Assembly (NCBI GenBank): GCA_907163345.1
Contig: CAJQUN010000450.1
Location: 310,001 to 374,000, forward strand
Origin: Haberlea rhodopensis
Lineage: Eukaryota; Streptophyta; Magnoliopsida; Lamiales; Gesneriaceae
Reading direction: 5' to 3'
DNA length: 64,000 bases
Part shown: positions 11,701 to 23,616 of the stretch, piece after piece
How the letters are laid out: every line of letters begins with the position of its first letter
Numbering within the stretch: the stretch's first letter is position 1
The notes under the pieces: model-generated
Seen by the model: only the letters and a program-made list of their open reading frames with translations
Database searches by the model: none
Told to the model about the DNA's origin: nothing
Program-made: the position numbers and the translations under genes

Positions 11701-13589
11701 GAGCATTCCATGAATTATGACATTAGACAGCTTTGTAAATCAGATCGCATTGGTTTTCCATACTTAGCAATCTTTTAAGTAATGTAATGCTTTCTTGGGA
11801 GGTTTTGATTTGGTCCACCTCACATGTATTGAATTTTACTGTTTTCAATAAACTGGTAGGGCTCCGCATAACCCTCCGCCACGATACTGACATCTTTAAT
11901 TAAAAAACACTCAAACTAAAATGCTCTGAAACTGAGTGACAAGGTAAAAGCATCAGACTAAAAACATTCAAATAAAAAACAAATGAAATAAAGCAGAAAA
12001 TAAATGCACACAGATTGTTTATGGAAGTTCGAAGGTAGCATAATCTTTCCACGTCTCCCCTTCTTCTGTGTAAACAATAAGTCTCATAGTTATAGAAAAC
12101 ACTCTTTAGGGTTGCACTTGTGATCCTAAAATGATCGGATAATACATTCAACATTGGTACGAGTATTAGGGTTGTGATCTCTACTAAAATGCTGATTGGC
12201 TCCCATTTGTTTGATCGACTTCATTGATAGATTCACTATGTGTCGATCTCTCTCTGAATTTCAAGAGTGAAAATATGTAGCCTTTGACATCTTATATATG
12301 TTAGATACATTAATATTTTTGTTGAAAGTGTTTATAAGAACACTGTTTCGTCTTGTACTTTCTTCCAATGGTCATATTAACTTGTTGGCTATCTGCAGAT
12401 CAGCTGTTCATTGACCTTGCTGATAATCGTACTAGTTATGAGAGCTTTCTGGTGATAACTCAGCCAGTACGTTGCTGATTATCACCAATTTGATCAATGT
12501 ATTTTCTGTTTCGATGATTACTTCTCAATTTCTGCCTATCTCAAGTCTTGCCAAAGCCCAGCTTCATGCCCCATTGATGAACAAAAAGACGGTGTGTGAT
12601 AAACTTTGTCACCTTTCCTAGTTAGAGTTAGCTTTGGATCACTTTCCCTTGGCTACTTCTTTTCCTTTCTACTTGCCGTATTGACTAACCGCGTTCAGGG
12701 GCTCGACCGGGATGGGATGATGCAGTGCCAGGCGCACGAACCATTTATGATGGCCGCGTCTGGGCATAGTTCTGATATCCCCGAAGAAAGGGAAGAGCGA
12801 AAGCGGCAAACGGAGGAACGGTAACGACGTCTGGGCATTTACACCACCATTTTATGTAGCAAGGATGCAGATCAATTTCTTTCATTCATTTCTGTAGAGT
12901 CTGGGCTCAGCTGGTCTTTGTATATATCATTGGAGTTGAATATTCAACTGATTTCTTCTGTCAGATGAGGTAGCTACTTGGCTGGTCTATGTATTCTTAG
13001 TGAAATCGGTTGGATTCAGATCCACTATATCCGTCAATATTCTGCTCTTATTAAGCTCTTATGGTCACTATGCTAACCTGATAGAGATTAGTTTGCTAAT
13101 CCTCAGTTGGCCCGGGAGATTAGTTAAGAATCATCAGCTAGACTCATGCGAAATGGCCTAAAGTAGTTGATCAATGATGCTGATCATTCTGCCGTCAGAC
13201 TCCACTGTATTGTTCTTCCAACCACTCTACTGGTAGGCTTTGACACTCGACAACTCTGCTACACACTTGATAAATTTATTAGTAACATAATTAACAACTT
13301 TTGTTAACATCAGAACTAGGATTAATAAGGTTTGTTGAACTCAACAAACTGTAAAACAAAATGGACATTTATTTTATTGATTTCTATACAATTTCTCATC
13401 GAGTATATTTCTCTTTAAAGAATTTACAATGGGAATCACAATCCCAAGATTTAAGAATAAAAAACCAATCTATATTAATCTAAAAGGAAATAAATCCTAA
13501 AGAAAAGTATGTAGTTGCCATCTGGTTAAAACTTGAAACTCTATGCATGACTAAATCTTTAGCCAACAGATTGTTCTTGAAACAAAACT
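11701..13589. other. No recognised gene; GC-rich patch inside
   Basis: Mostly AT-rich and without coding signal. 12606–12824 is an open frame whose GC-rich part (about 12680–12835) contrasts with its surroundings and reads QGLDRDGMMQCQAHEPFM. I do not recognise it; an organellar origin is possible. The rest shows nothing I can name. Confidence 0.4.
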
Positions 13590-14177
13590 TTATACATTCA
13601 AGATAGCACCAGGGAAATAACTATACGATCATTTGGTCTATTTCAGCAAGATCATACTGGATCATGAAAACATAGAGATCAAAGTTGAGGATGAAGATGT
13701 GGCCCTATTACTACTTAGATCATTATCATCAGAATTTTGACAACAACTCAGATACATTGATCTATGGAAGGAACTCTTTGTCCCTTGAAGAAGTATAAGC
13801 TAGTTATTTTCGAAAGGATCAAGAATAGATCAGAAGGGGCAAAATATTCAAACTCACAAAGTTTAAACACCAAAGGAAGATCAAAGAAATGGGAATTCAA
13901 ACCAAGCAATAACTCAAGATCCAAATCCAAAGAAACCGAAAAATGTTTCTTGTGTAAAAAGGAGGTTAACCCGAAAAGGACTGCCCCGAATGTAAGAAGT
14001 GTCATTCAGATAAACAACATGCGATGGAATACGAATATTGCATCGGAAGGGTATGGGAGTTCTAATGTGCTTTGTGTAACAAGATCATGAACTAGCCAAG
14101 AACGGTACTAGACTCTGGTTGCTCATACTACATGTGTCCACATAGGGACCAGTTTTGTTCATACGAGACATGCAATT
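13590..14177 (+). mobile_element. Copia gag–protease fragment, decayed
   Basis: Across frames the sequence reads LENIDVKVEDEDVALLLLRS (gag, TNT1-like), then a KCFLCKKE half zinc knuckle near 13945, then LDSGCSYYMCPHRDQF (about 14106–14155), the Copia aspartic protease motif. Frameshifts and stops occur throughout. Similarity stops just before the TGTTGG at 14189. Confidence 0.65.
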
Positions 14178-14188
14178 AAGGTGAAATT

Positions 14189-14780
14189 GTTGGAAAATTT
14201 GTAATGAATAAAATTAATTTTACATGATCGATCGATCGAGCGGGTCAGAAACTTTCGTGCCTTCGTGAACAGTAGCTCGATCGATCGAGCTCCTTGCTCG
14301 ATCGATCGAGCACTGTATCTGTTTTGTGAAATGGTATGTCCATTCACGTTTAGGGTGTATTTTTTGAAATATAGTGCCTCCAAATGATGTCCATTCGGAC
14401 TTGTTTTTGGTTTACTATATATATATATATATAACATAACCCCACTTGTTTTAAATATGGAATTTCGAAATTCACATCATATTTGAAGATCAAAATTTGA
14501 GTAATTTTGTGAGTCTTCATCATTGTTATCGTTGATCGTTTTTAGACCTTTGTGGTTTAAAGGATTTGTGATTTGGAGTGCTCCTATCACAAATCATAGT
14601 CGTTGTATCTTGGGAGACAAATTGCCAAAGTAAACCGTAGCACCGTAGCGGGACAATATTGTCTTAAGGATAGAGATTCCAAATCTCGCCTCGACATTTC
14701 TAATACTAATCCATTTGTTGTTTTTTATTGCTACTTTCCTAAGATACACACCCATAAAATTTTGTAATACAATCTTAAGA
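14189..14780 (+). mobile_element. Putative Copia LTR with GATCGATC island
   Basis: A noncoding block opening with TGTTGGAAAA just after a protease fragment and ending just before a Copia gag start, consistent with an LTR. Boundaries and primer site are not proven. It contains GATCGATC at 14226, 14230 (overlapping), 14279 and 14300. The third sits in the 18-bp perfect palindrome AGCTCGATCGATCGAGCT (14274–14291). A short (TA)n lies near 14415. Confidence 0.45.
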
Positions 14781-14795
14781 AAATATTAGCAACAA

Positions 14796-15670
14796 ATGGC
14801 TTAGTCGAGTGCAACAACGACTCCAGTTCATCATGGTGAAAGGCCTGAAAAATTCAATGGGAACGATTTCAAGCGATGAAAAACAAAAGATGTTGTTTTA
14901 TTTGACAACCTTGGGGTTGGCAAGGTTCCTCAATGAGGATGCTTCTACTATTATGGAGAGTGAAACGAACAATCAAAAGAGGGCTGCGATTGATGAGTGG
15001 AATCAAAGTGATTTCCTGTGCAAGAATTATATTCTCAATGGACTGGACAAACATTATACAATATGTATTGTCTAGTGAGGACGGCCAAGGAATTGTGGCA
15101 ATCCTTGAAGAAAAAGTATAGATCCGAGGATGCCGGCATGAAGAAATTCATCGTTGGGCAATTCCTGGATTTCAAAATGGTTGATACAAAGCCTGTGACA
15201 GCACAAGCGCAAGATTTGCACGTAATCATGCACGAAATTCATGCGGAGGGAATGGTTCTAAGTGACTCATTCCAAGTGGCCGCCATGATTGAAAAGTTGC
15301 ATCCATCATGGAAGGTTTTCAAGAATTATCACAAGCGTAAATGAAAAGAGATGAATCTTGAAGACCTTGTGGTTCACTTGAGAATCGAAGAGGACAACAA
15401 AATTTCTGAAAGGAAGGAATATTGGCACCAACATGAAGCACGAGTGAACTTAGTGGAAAAACACGCCGAAACAAAGCGGAAGTTTGACGGCATGGCCTCC
15501 AAATATGGAAAGACGAAGAAGTTCAAAGGCAAGTGCTACAAATGTGGAAACCCAATCATATGGCGAAAGATTGTCGCAATAAAGACGATCGCGGGAAGGC
15601 TATGGATCAAGTAAATGTGACCGAAGAAGAACGTCTCTCGAATGATTTGGATGATCTAGCGCTTAATTAA
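14796..15670 (+). pseudogene. Copia gag (UBN2-type) pseudogene
   Basis: Starts ATG GCT TAG at 14796, so the third codon is a stop. Then follow ERPEKFNGNDFKR, a stop where Trp is usual, KMLFYLTTLGLARFL, AKELWQSLKKKYRSEDAG and IEKLHPSWKVFKNY, the gag layout of TNT1-like Copia elements. Near 15533 a zinc knuckle CYKCG continues as NHMAKDC only after a one-base frame change. The gag reading ends at 15670 and no protease follows directly. Confidence 0.7.
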
Positions 15671-16932
15671 ATTGTGTATCTTTGAAAGTTGTAAACTCCG
15701 AGAATGGAGTGATTCTAAATAAATTTAATGACGATATTTGTTAAAAGCAATAAAATTTATGTTATTACTTCTTGTATTGAATCTTATAGTTTGTGGTATG
15801 ATTGTTAGGATCATTTAAACAATAGTTCACAACACAAATTGTAATGTTAAATTTGTTGCTTCAATGGCACTAAGTAAACAAAATCGTCATTCATTTGTTA
15901 GAAGAATCGTAACGTCTCTAGAGTTAACTAACAATGATGTTTGTGATGGAAAGTTGTGCAAACTAGAGATGTGAGAAAAGTAATTTGTTACTTTATCAAT
16001 ATTTGTACATGATATTGATGTGACCTTTTGTTATGAAGCAAAAACGAGGCCATTGAAGTATTTAAACACTTCAAAATGAAATTGCAATCAAATTAGCAAA
16101 TGAGGTTTGCTATGAAAAATTGTGAGTATATTATACTTGTGTTGTCTAAGAATTTGACGCTTAAGCTTGAATCTGCAAGACTATAAAATCTTGAATTCGA
16201 GTTTCTAAGCTTTGTACTCTTAAAACATAAGTGATAAATCGAGCCACAAATTTTGACTAGGCGTTGTAATATCTCAAATTGGTTCATTTTGAATTTCTAA
16301 GCTAGTACGCTTATAACATGAATTTACAAGATCTAAAATCTTGAAGTCAAGTTTTCTAAGTTAGTGCGCTTAAATTACAAACTGTGAACCGAGTTTGAGA
16401 ATATTACTCAAGTTTCAACTTTTGTAAGCAAGTACGCTTAAATCCAAAATTTTCAAGAAATAAAAACTTGAATTTGGATTTGTAAGACGATAACACTTAG
16501 AACTTGAAACACGAAAGTTTGAACGCCAGTGCAATTCGTTACTATCCCGAAGTTGTGGGGGTTGCAATTCTAGGATTCAATCACTTACCACATTTAGGCA
16601 AGGACGAAAACCTTGTGATTGAAGGAAAAGAGAGTTTCCTACAATATTTGAAATGTGGGGGTACTTGGCTAAACTAGAAATGAAGACCAAAGTAAAGTCA
16701 TAACAAACACCAAATAAAACACATGAGGAGTTTGATAAATAATGTTGTCAAATAGATCAACGAGTGTGATAAATGTGTACACTCCTAAGCATGTATGCTT
16801 GTGTATTGATGATATGCTCATTGGAGAAGCAATTTAGAAATCATCAAGTAAACAAAGAAAAATGTGAACGATACATTTTTTAAATGTGTGCATCAAGAAC
16901 AATACTTGAAATTAAAGTTTCGAAGACATTTT
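15671..16932 (+). mobile_element. Copia debris with degenerate repeats
   Basis: Mostly noncoding. About 16775–16830 reads CLCIDDMLIGE, a decayed version of the Copia RT motif that usually has YVDDML, so a deleted Copia body lies here. 16140–16507 contains a degenerate tandem repeat described separately. Confidence 0.5.
16140..16507. repeat. Degenerate repeat of about 60 bp
   Basis: Six diverged copies of a phrase like TTTCTAAGctaGTACGCTTA occur near 16143, 16204, 16294, 16354, 16421 and 16480, about 60 bases apart with one gap of 90. Most copies are followed by A-rich sequence with an 'aatcttgaa' phrase. Confidence 0.5.
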
Positions 16933-18297
16933 TGATGGATAAATTGATACATATATTACCTAATTGTATATTTGTGTAAATGTAGGTGGAATCAAGGGAA
17001 TCGATAAAAATGGGGAATAGGACCAAGAAAGGCATTGGAGTTGACAAGGGATCAAAGTAGACCAACAAAATGCATAAAAAGTAAAAAAAAGACTCGAAGG
17101 TCAATCGCCCCAGAAGTCCGATCAATCGAGCGAGGTAGAAAAATTACGCAACAAAAATTTGGCAATCACCGATCGATCGCTGGCAATGGGCGATCGATCG
17201 CCGGGAGAAAAGTTTTGAAAAAAAAGAACCAACAATCGTTCGCGAGGTTTTGTCGATCGATCGCCAAAGAGTTTTGCAAGGTTTGGGAATTTGATTTGTT
17301 TTCTTCCAACATGGATTCCAATCCACCTACTAGTCTCCCTATAAATATGGCTAAAAAATCAGACTATTGGGGACATTAGATAGACATAAAATTATGTAGA
17401 TAGTTAGAGTAGATTAGTTTAGGCTTAATTTACAATTTTGCTTTCAGTTTTGTTGAAGAACGCTATGAAGTTAAACACGAAGGTTGGATTGACGACCTTG
17501 GCTGAGTGGCGATTGGATTAGTTTCTCTTCCTTTTTCTTTTAGTTATCGTTTTTCTTAGATTATGACTAGCTAGTTTTAATTCTTGATTGAGGAAGACGA
17601 ATCCTTGGATTTATTAGTTTGAAGAGATTCTTATGCTTTTATTTATCAATTTTTATTGAATATCAGTGTTTTCAGATTTTGATGTTATGATTTATGTTTG
17701 ATTATTGGATTGACAACCTAATAACTTGCATGTAATCTAATGCTAAATTTGATAATTGTTTGATTGATAATTACTTGTTATTGGTGTTATTAATTTTTTA
17801 GGGAAAACCACTGACTAAATTTATATAAACCACTTGTGTTATGTTGTTTAGATTCATCACTTACTAGTTTTGAATGATATCATGATTTTAATCTTGATTG
17901 CACATATAGAGATTGATTGATTGATGAAAGTTAAATTAGAACGCTTGGAGTAATTGACTATGGATGAGGTGAGGGAGGAATTAGATATCCAATTGATGAG
18001 TATTCAAATACAATTGAGTCTTTTGAGAATCGATAAAATAGATGATAATATCAAAGGTAGAGTTGACCGATACCAAGAATAACTTTCATTAGTTTAATCT
18101 TTGCTTTTAATTTTATTAATATAATTCAATTCATCCACATCCCCATCTTTTACTTTATTGTTTTTTTTTATTATTTTCATTAACACAAGAATTCACACAT
18201 CCTCATGGGATTGATCCCTACTTACGCTACTATATTATTTTTATCAATCTTGAGGACTAAGTGGGGTTAATTTGGGCGTACACGATAAGCGCCACCA
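16933..18297 (+). mobile_element. Athila-like LTR, plus orientation
   Basis: Begins TGATGGATAA and ends GCGCCACCA. It matches, in reverse complement, most of 27976–29276 (for example 'tttgtgtaaatgtaggtggaatcaa', split here only for description, near 16973 and on minus near 29240). I see no full element attached and no clear target duplication, so it is a solo or orphan LTR. It contains GATCGATC at 17171, 17192 and 17255. Confidence 0.65.
17171..17262. repeat. GATCGATC island 3
   Basis: Three octamers (17171, 17192, 17255), the first two within GATCGATCGC and the second within the 12-mer GCGATCGATCGC. Degenerate relatives surround them (CCGATCAATCGAGC near 17117, CAATCGTTCGCGA near 17233). 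Confidence 0.9.
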
Positions 18298-18582
18298 TCC
18301 GTGTATGAGATCAGTAGCTTTTGAGATTTGATGGAGCTGCCATCAGGTTGGAAACTGATATCCAACATGTGACGAGGAATTCAAGCGCAAATGACATCTC
18401 CCTAATTAGCCCTCTAACAGTGGCTAGAAGTGCAAACGGCCAACTCAGTTCCATAATCGGCAAAGATGACCCACATTTGCCACGACCAACAAAGATGTTC
18501 CAAAGTGCCCGATTTGTAACTTTTCACATACTGAGGAATGCCACAAACTGAGCGGAGTTGCGTCCAATGTGGGAAGTTTGTA
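18298..18582 (+). mobile_element. Older Ty3/gypsy gag fragment, left part
   Basis: Decayed gag ending in SCVQCGKF, the first half of a CX2CX4HX4C zinc knuckle. The second half, GHRIADC, begins at 27770 after a 9.2-kb insertion. Upstream frames carry stops. This is the host of the nested chromovirus-type element. Confidence 0.75.
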
Positions 18583-19112
18583 TGTAAGGACCCAAATACC
18601 TTACGTGCGGATTAAAGGCATAAGAAGAGCTAAACATACATCTAACAGAGTATAAAGTTCGTGTTGATGCCCTGAGCTATTAGGATTACTTTACCAAAAT
18701 AAAATTCCAAAAGGAATAATTACATTCCCACTAAATGAATGTTAATCCTATAGTTTTACACTACTCCTAGGGAAAAGACTATACAAAAGAAATCCTGTCA
18801 TCCTATACCAATAGCGCTCCTCACGAGCTCACTGCATCAACTCGTCCTTAGCCCTTCATGCCCGAAAAGTACCTACAGGAACAACACCAAAACGATGAGC
18901 ATATAATAATCATAATCATAGCAACAAGATTATGATATAAAAATGCATAACCGTAAATACATAACACTTCCTGTATATATGCACTTAATAGCTCCATTTG
19001 GTTGTCCATGTAGCACAAGTATAATCAATAGATTATAATACCAATAATGCATGTCGTGACATGCATCCATTCCATCAATACCAAAGTCCAATTCCCAAGT
19101 CTTATTATATCA

Positions 19113-19310
19113 GTGGCATAATACCCATCGCTTTAACATGACAGCGACATTAATACCCCTCGCTTAGACAATACCAGCGGCAAATAATATCCCTCGCTTT
19201 AATATGACAGCGGTGTGTTCTTCGCTTCTACATATTAGCGGCAAATATTCTCTCATCGCTACGGTATGACAACGGCAAGTATTCTCTCATCGCTACGCCA
19301 TAACAACTAT
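19113..19310. repeat. AGCG/CGCT inverted-repeat array (LTR copy A)
   Basis: AGCGGC or CAGCGAC phrases alternate with CCTCGCTT or CATCGCTA phrases every 15–35 bases, giving many short AGCG…CGCT inverted repeats. The same array occurs at 26200–26410 and in altered form at 50728–50912. Confidence 0.7.
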
Positions 19311-19368
19311 TCTTCATCACTGGAATATAATCCCGACTTACAATTACATGCAACAATGCATCCAATGA

Positions 19369-19491
19369 ATGTATGCAACCATAATGCATAACCAAATTCA
19401 TATATGCAACCATAATGCATGACCAGACTCATGTATGCAACCATAATGCATAACCAATGTATGTATGCAACCATAATGCATAGCCAAATCC
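19369..19491. repeat. 31-bp tandem repeat, four units
   Basis: Units start at 19369, 19400, 19431 and 19461, each built of ATGTATGCAACC followed by ATAATGCATAACC. Unit three is 30 bases. The array recurs in the other LTR at 26470–26592. Confidence 0.9.
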
Positions 19492-19712
19492 AATACGTAA
19501 TAATACGTTTTACCGTCCAATGCCCGTACGTCGCACTACGTACCTTTGTTCCAAAAGTGGAGATGTCGTAGGACTTTATCTCCTTGGCTGTGTTGCCACC
19601 TGCGATGGTTCTACACATTCACACAAATCAATATTAGAAGCCAATAAATGAACCAATTCCAAAAATCCCAATTAAATAGCCAAAATCCAAAACACCACAT
19701 TTTAAGAGTCGC

Positions 19713-19924
19713 GATCGATCGGCCCTTTTGTTCGATCGATCGCGAGCTGACCACCCGGTGCCCAACACTTTGCTGCCCATCTCGATCGATCGAGATGTCC
19801 TCAGCGACCGATCGAGAAGTTCCTCGATCGATCGGGAGTTCATCTCGATCGATCGAGGAGACCAATTCATCCCCGCTTGCAGCCCTGTCGTGCTCGATCG
19901 ATCGAAAGTCATGCTCGATCGATC
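19713..19924. repeat. GATCGATC island 4
   Basis: Seven octamers at 19713, 19734, 19784, 19826, 19847, 19896 and 19917. Three lie in the 14-bp palindrome CTCGATCGATCGAG; a decayed copy (CGACCGATCGAG) lies near 19805. Confidence 0.95.
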
Positions 19925-20667
19925 GAGAAGCTCTGTAAATGCAAGAAATCGCCATTTTCGTGTACATAACCCTACCAAACCATATTAAACTCAAAGCACC
20001 TCAACCCTAAAACATCAAAAACACCAATATTACTCTAAAACAACCATCAACAACAACATAATCCAGACTCAACCAAAAACAACACATTCCCAAAACCAAA
20101 CCCTTTTCAAATCCCTAATACAAACTCATTTCAAACCCAAAACATAATAAACCAAACAATGAGTAGTTCATACCACTTATAGGCTTCAAAACTCACCAAG
20201 AAATCAAGCAACCAAGATTTTTGAAATCTCCTCCTCCTTTCCTTGTTTCAGGCGTGAATGTGGGTTTTTGAGGAAGGGTTTGGGAGAGTTGTTTGATAAA
20301 GACTGATGGAAGGAGTGAGGTAATGGGGTATAAGTGGGCTTAAAATAACATGGTACCCAATTAATTAGCATGATGTATAAAATATCCCCAACATGATATT
20401 TTAAAAGCATTTTTCAAGAATGCACCAAAACTCCAATTAAACATGCCTTACCCAAAATAATTAATACCCCTTCCTAATAAACCATGCCATAACTCAATTT
20501 CCCAACATGCATCACATGCACCCTGAAATGTATTACCAGGTCACGCCCACCGCATGACTAAACATTTCACCATATAAATTAATTTAACACTAAATTAATT
20601 AACACCATAAATATCACATAAACATAATTAATGCCCAAAAGCATATAATTATTTCGGGGATATCACA

Positions 20668-23508
20668 ATGCTGCAACACATGTGACGCATCCGCTCGTAC
20701 TTCCGCAACATAGATACATGGAACACGTCATGAATACCAGACAATGACGGTGGCAAAGCCAAAAGCCAAGGTACCGATACGCTGCAAGATCTCAAACGGT
20801 CCAACGTACCTCGGAGACAATTTCCCAAGCATACCAAACCGCACAACACATCTGAAAGGCGAGATCTTCAAAAAGACCTTATCTCCCAATTGGAATTCCA
20901 ACGGCCGCCGTTTATTTGCATAGGCTGCCTGCCTATCCTGTGCTGCCTTCATCTTCTGTCGGATAACTTTTATCTTATCCTCCATCTCCCGAATCAGTTC
21001 CGGTCCTCTGACCGATTTGCTAGTCAAGTCATCCCAATACAATGGTGACCTACAACGTCTACCATAAAGAGATTCGAATGGAGCCATCTGAATCCTTGCT
21101 TGATAGCTATTATTGTACGAGAAGTCTACCAAGACCAATGAATCTTGCCACGAAGCATCAAACTCCAACACACATGCCCGTAACATGTCCTCGAGCGTCT
21201 GTGTAGTACGCTCGGTCTGACCATCCAATTGGGGATGATATGCCGTGCTCAACCTTACTTCAGTACCAAAAGCTGACTGAAGACCTCCCCAAAAGTGAGA
21301 TGTAAACCGCGGATCTCGGTTAGATACAATGGAAACTGGAATTCCGTGCAGTCTCACTACATCCGGACATACAACTGAGCCATCCTCAAGTATGTGAATG
21401 TCATACTGTACGGAATAAAATGAGCTACCTTCGTCAACCTATCCACGATCACCCAAATGGCATCAAACCCGAAGTAGTCCTCGGCAAGTGGGTCACAAAG
21501 TCCATGGATATGTGTTCTCACTTCCATTCCGGTATCTCCAAGCTCCTCAGCTCGCCACCAGGCCTCTGCCTTTCTGCCTTCACCTGTTGACAGATCAAGC
21601 ATCTCTTAACGAATGCTAACACATCTCGTTTCATCCTTTCCCACCAGAATTGATCACACAGATCCTTGTACATCTTCCTCCCGCCTGGGTGGATACTAAG
21701 CCTGCTACTATGAGCTCGCTGTAAGACCCTCTACGCAACTCTGGCGTACTCAGAACTACCCAATGGTTACCCAATCTCAAAGAACCGTCCTCAGCCACTC
21801 TGAACTTTGATGGCTGTCCAAGAAGTACCAATGATAACCATCTCTGAATTTCATCATCTGTCTTCTGAGCCCTCCGGATGTTCTCATAAATGTCCGGCTC
21901 TGCCAATAAAGTTGATACACGTACCGGTGATGTATCCACATCAAAATCATAGCCCACATGGCAGTAAGAAGTCATCATAGACGATAAATGTATGACGTCC
22001 TCAGCAGTACTCTTTACCTTTCGACTCAAAGTGTCTGCTGTCAAGTTCGCCTTTCCAGGATGGTACTCTATTTCACAATCGTAGTCCTTGAGTAAGTCCA
22101 TCCATCTCCTCTATCTCATATTCAGCTCCGCCTGAGTAAACAAGAACTTCAGGCTCTTGTGATCCGTATAAATGATAAACGACGTACATATAAGTAATGC
22201 CTCCAAATCTTCAAGGCAAAAATGATAGCCGCCAGCTCCAAATCATGGACTGGATATCTAGTCTCATGCGGCTTCAACTGCCTCGATGCATAAGCTACCA
22301 CATGCTTATCTTGCATCAGTATACATCCCAAGCCCTGTAGTGATGCATCAGTATATAGAACAAACCTCTTGTTCTCCATAGGAATCACCAATACAGGCGA
22401 TGTCGTCAATCGCTGCTTCAGCTCTTGGAAGCTCTCCTCACAAGCCTCAGACCAATAGAATGGTACTCCCTTTTGAGTCAACTGTGTCAATGGCTTAGCA
22501 ATCTTAGAAAATCCTTCGACGAAGCGTCGATAATACCCGGCCAAACCAAGAAAGCTCCGTATCTCGGGCACAGAAGTGGGTGCAGACCACTCCATCAGTG
22601 CTTCCACTTTCCTGGGATCCACTGATATCCCACTGCTAGAAATAACATGCCCCAAAAACACCACGATGCTCAACCAGAATTCACACTTGCTGAGCTTGGC
22701 AAACAACTGATTATCTCTGAGGATCTAGAGCACTGTCCGCAAGTGTTTCACGTGCTCCTCCTCACTCCGAGAGTAGATAAGTATGTCGTCAATAAACACT
22801 ATGACGAACTGGTCAAGATATGGCTGGAACACCTGGTTCATCAGACTCATAAAGACAGCTGGGGCGTTCGTCACATCGAACGGGCGAGTCCGGAATGCTA
22901 TCTTCCGAACATCTTCCTCCCTGGCCCGTATCTGATGGTATCCTGACCTCAAATCAATCTTGCTATACAGTTTCGTACCCTGCAACTGATCAAATAAGTC
23001 GTCGATCCTCGGGAGAGGGTACTTGTTCTTCACCGTTGCCTTATTCAGTTGTCGTAAGCATCGAACCATCCTTCTTCTTAACGAATAGAACCGGCGCGCC
23101 CCAAGGCAATACGCTAGGGCGTATATATCCTTTGTCAAGGAGTTCCTATAACTGCTCCTTCAATTCCCTTAACTCCGCAGGTGCCATCTTATAAGGGGCA
23201 CGAGAAATACCCGATAATAATTCAATTCCAAACTTGACCTCTCTAGTCGGCGGGAACCTTTGAATTTCTTCCGGAAATACATCGGCAAACTCTGCCACCA
23301 CGGGTACATCCTCAACCCTCAACTTTTTATTCTTTCCCGCCATGTCCAAGGCATAGATAAGATAGCCCGTGTGTCTACGTTCTGATAATCGGGACATTTT
23401 GATCGCCGATATCAACGGAAACTTCGCACGAGAATCGTTCCCATAGAAAGTCCACTGAATACCCATGTCAGATCGGAACCGCATCGTCCTCTGCTGGCAA
23501 TCCACCAC
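20668..23508 (-). pseudogene. Ty3 pol: RT, RNase H, integrase (broken)
   Basis: Pieces in order on minus: FADVFPEEIQRFPPTREVKF (about 23290), RT palm SKIDLRSGYHQIR and VFIDDILIYSR (23138–22725), RT thumb and RNase H with LYTDASLQGLG and YPVHDLELAAI (22706–22149), the RNase H/integrase linker YHPGKANLTADTLSRK (22101–21631), integrase FDAIWVIVDRLTKVAHFIP (21602–21357) and NRDPRFTSHFW…DGQTERT (21357–20728). Stops or shifts separate the pieces. The C-terminal HDVFHVSMLRKY appears, but the frame runs straight into the LTR and no chromodomain or polypurine tract is present. Reverse transcription and integration are the family roles; this copy cannot encode them intact. Confidence 0.85.
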
Positions 23509-23616
23509 TGCCTAATATTGTTCAGTATATTGATGCCCAATATGCAATCGAAATCTGACATACTCAACACAATCAAATCTGCCTTCAACTCATTGCCCTC
23601 AAAATAAATGAGGCAC

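Larger units (their letters stand above)
18583..20667 (-). repeat. 3' LTR of nested Ty3 element
   Basis: 2085 bases. Contents along plus: an AGCG/CGCT array (19113–19310), a tandem repeat of about 31 bp (19369–19491), a GATCGATC island (19713–19924), then A/C-rich DNA. Terminal dinucleotides on minus are TG and CA. Confidence 0.85.

Noticed and set aside
12606..12824. 72-codon frame as a gene
   Set aside because: No identifiable family, no promoter or splice context; kept only as a composition anomaly.
19369..19491. CRISPR array
   Set aside because: Units are contiguous tandem repeats without spacers, inside a plant LTR.
19228..19618. Frames with a repeated MHYGCI-type phrase
   Set aside because: Translation of the 31-bp tandem array, conserved only as DNA.
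19634..19994. Frames with SRSIE, RSIDR and DRS repeats (also near 26804, 17035, 51200–51668)
   Set aside because: GATCGATCG translates to Asp/Arg/Ser/Ile repeats in every frame and strand; several such frames overlap in opposite directions. They reflect the DNA repeat, not a protein.
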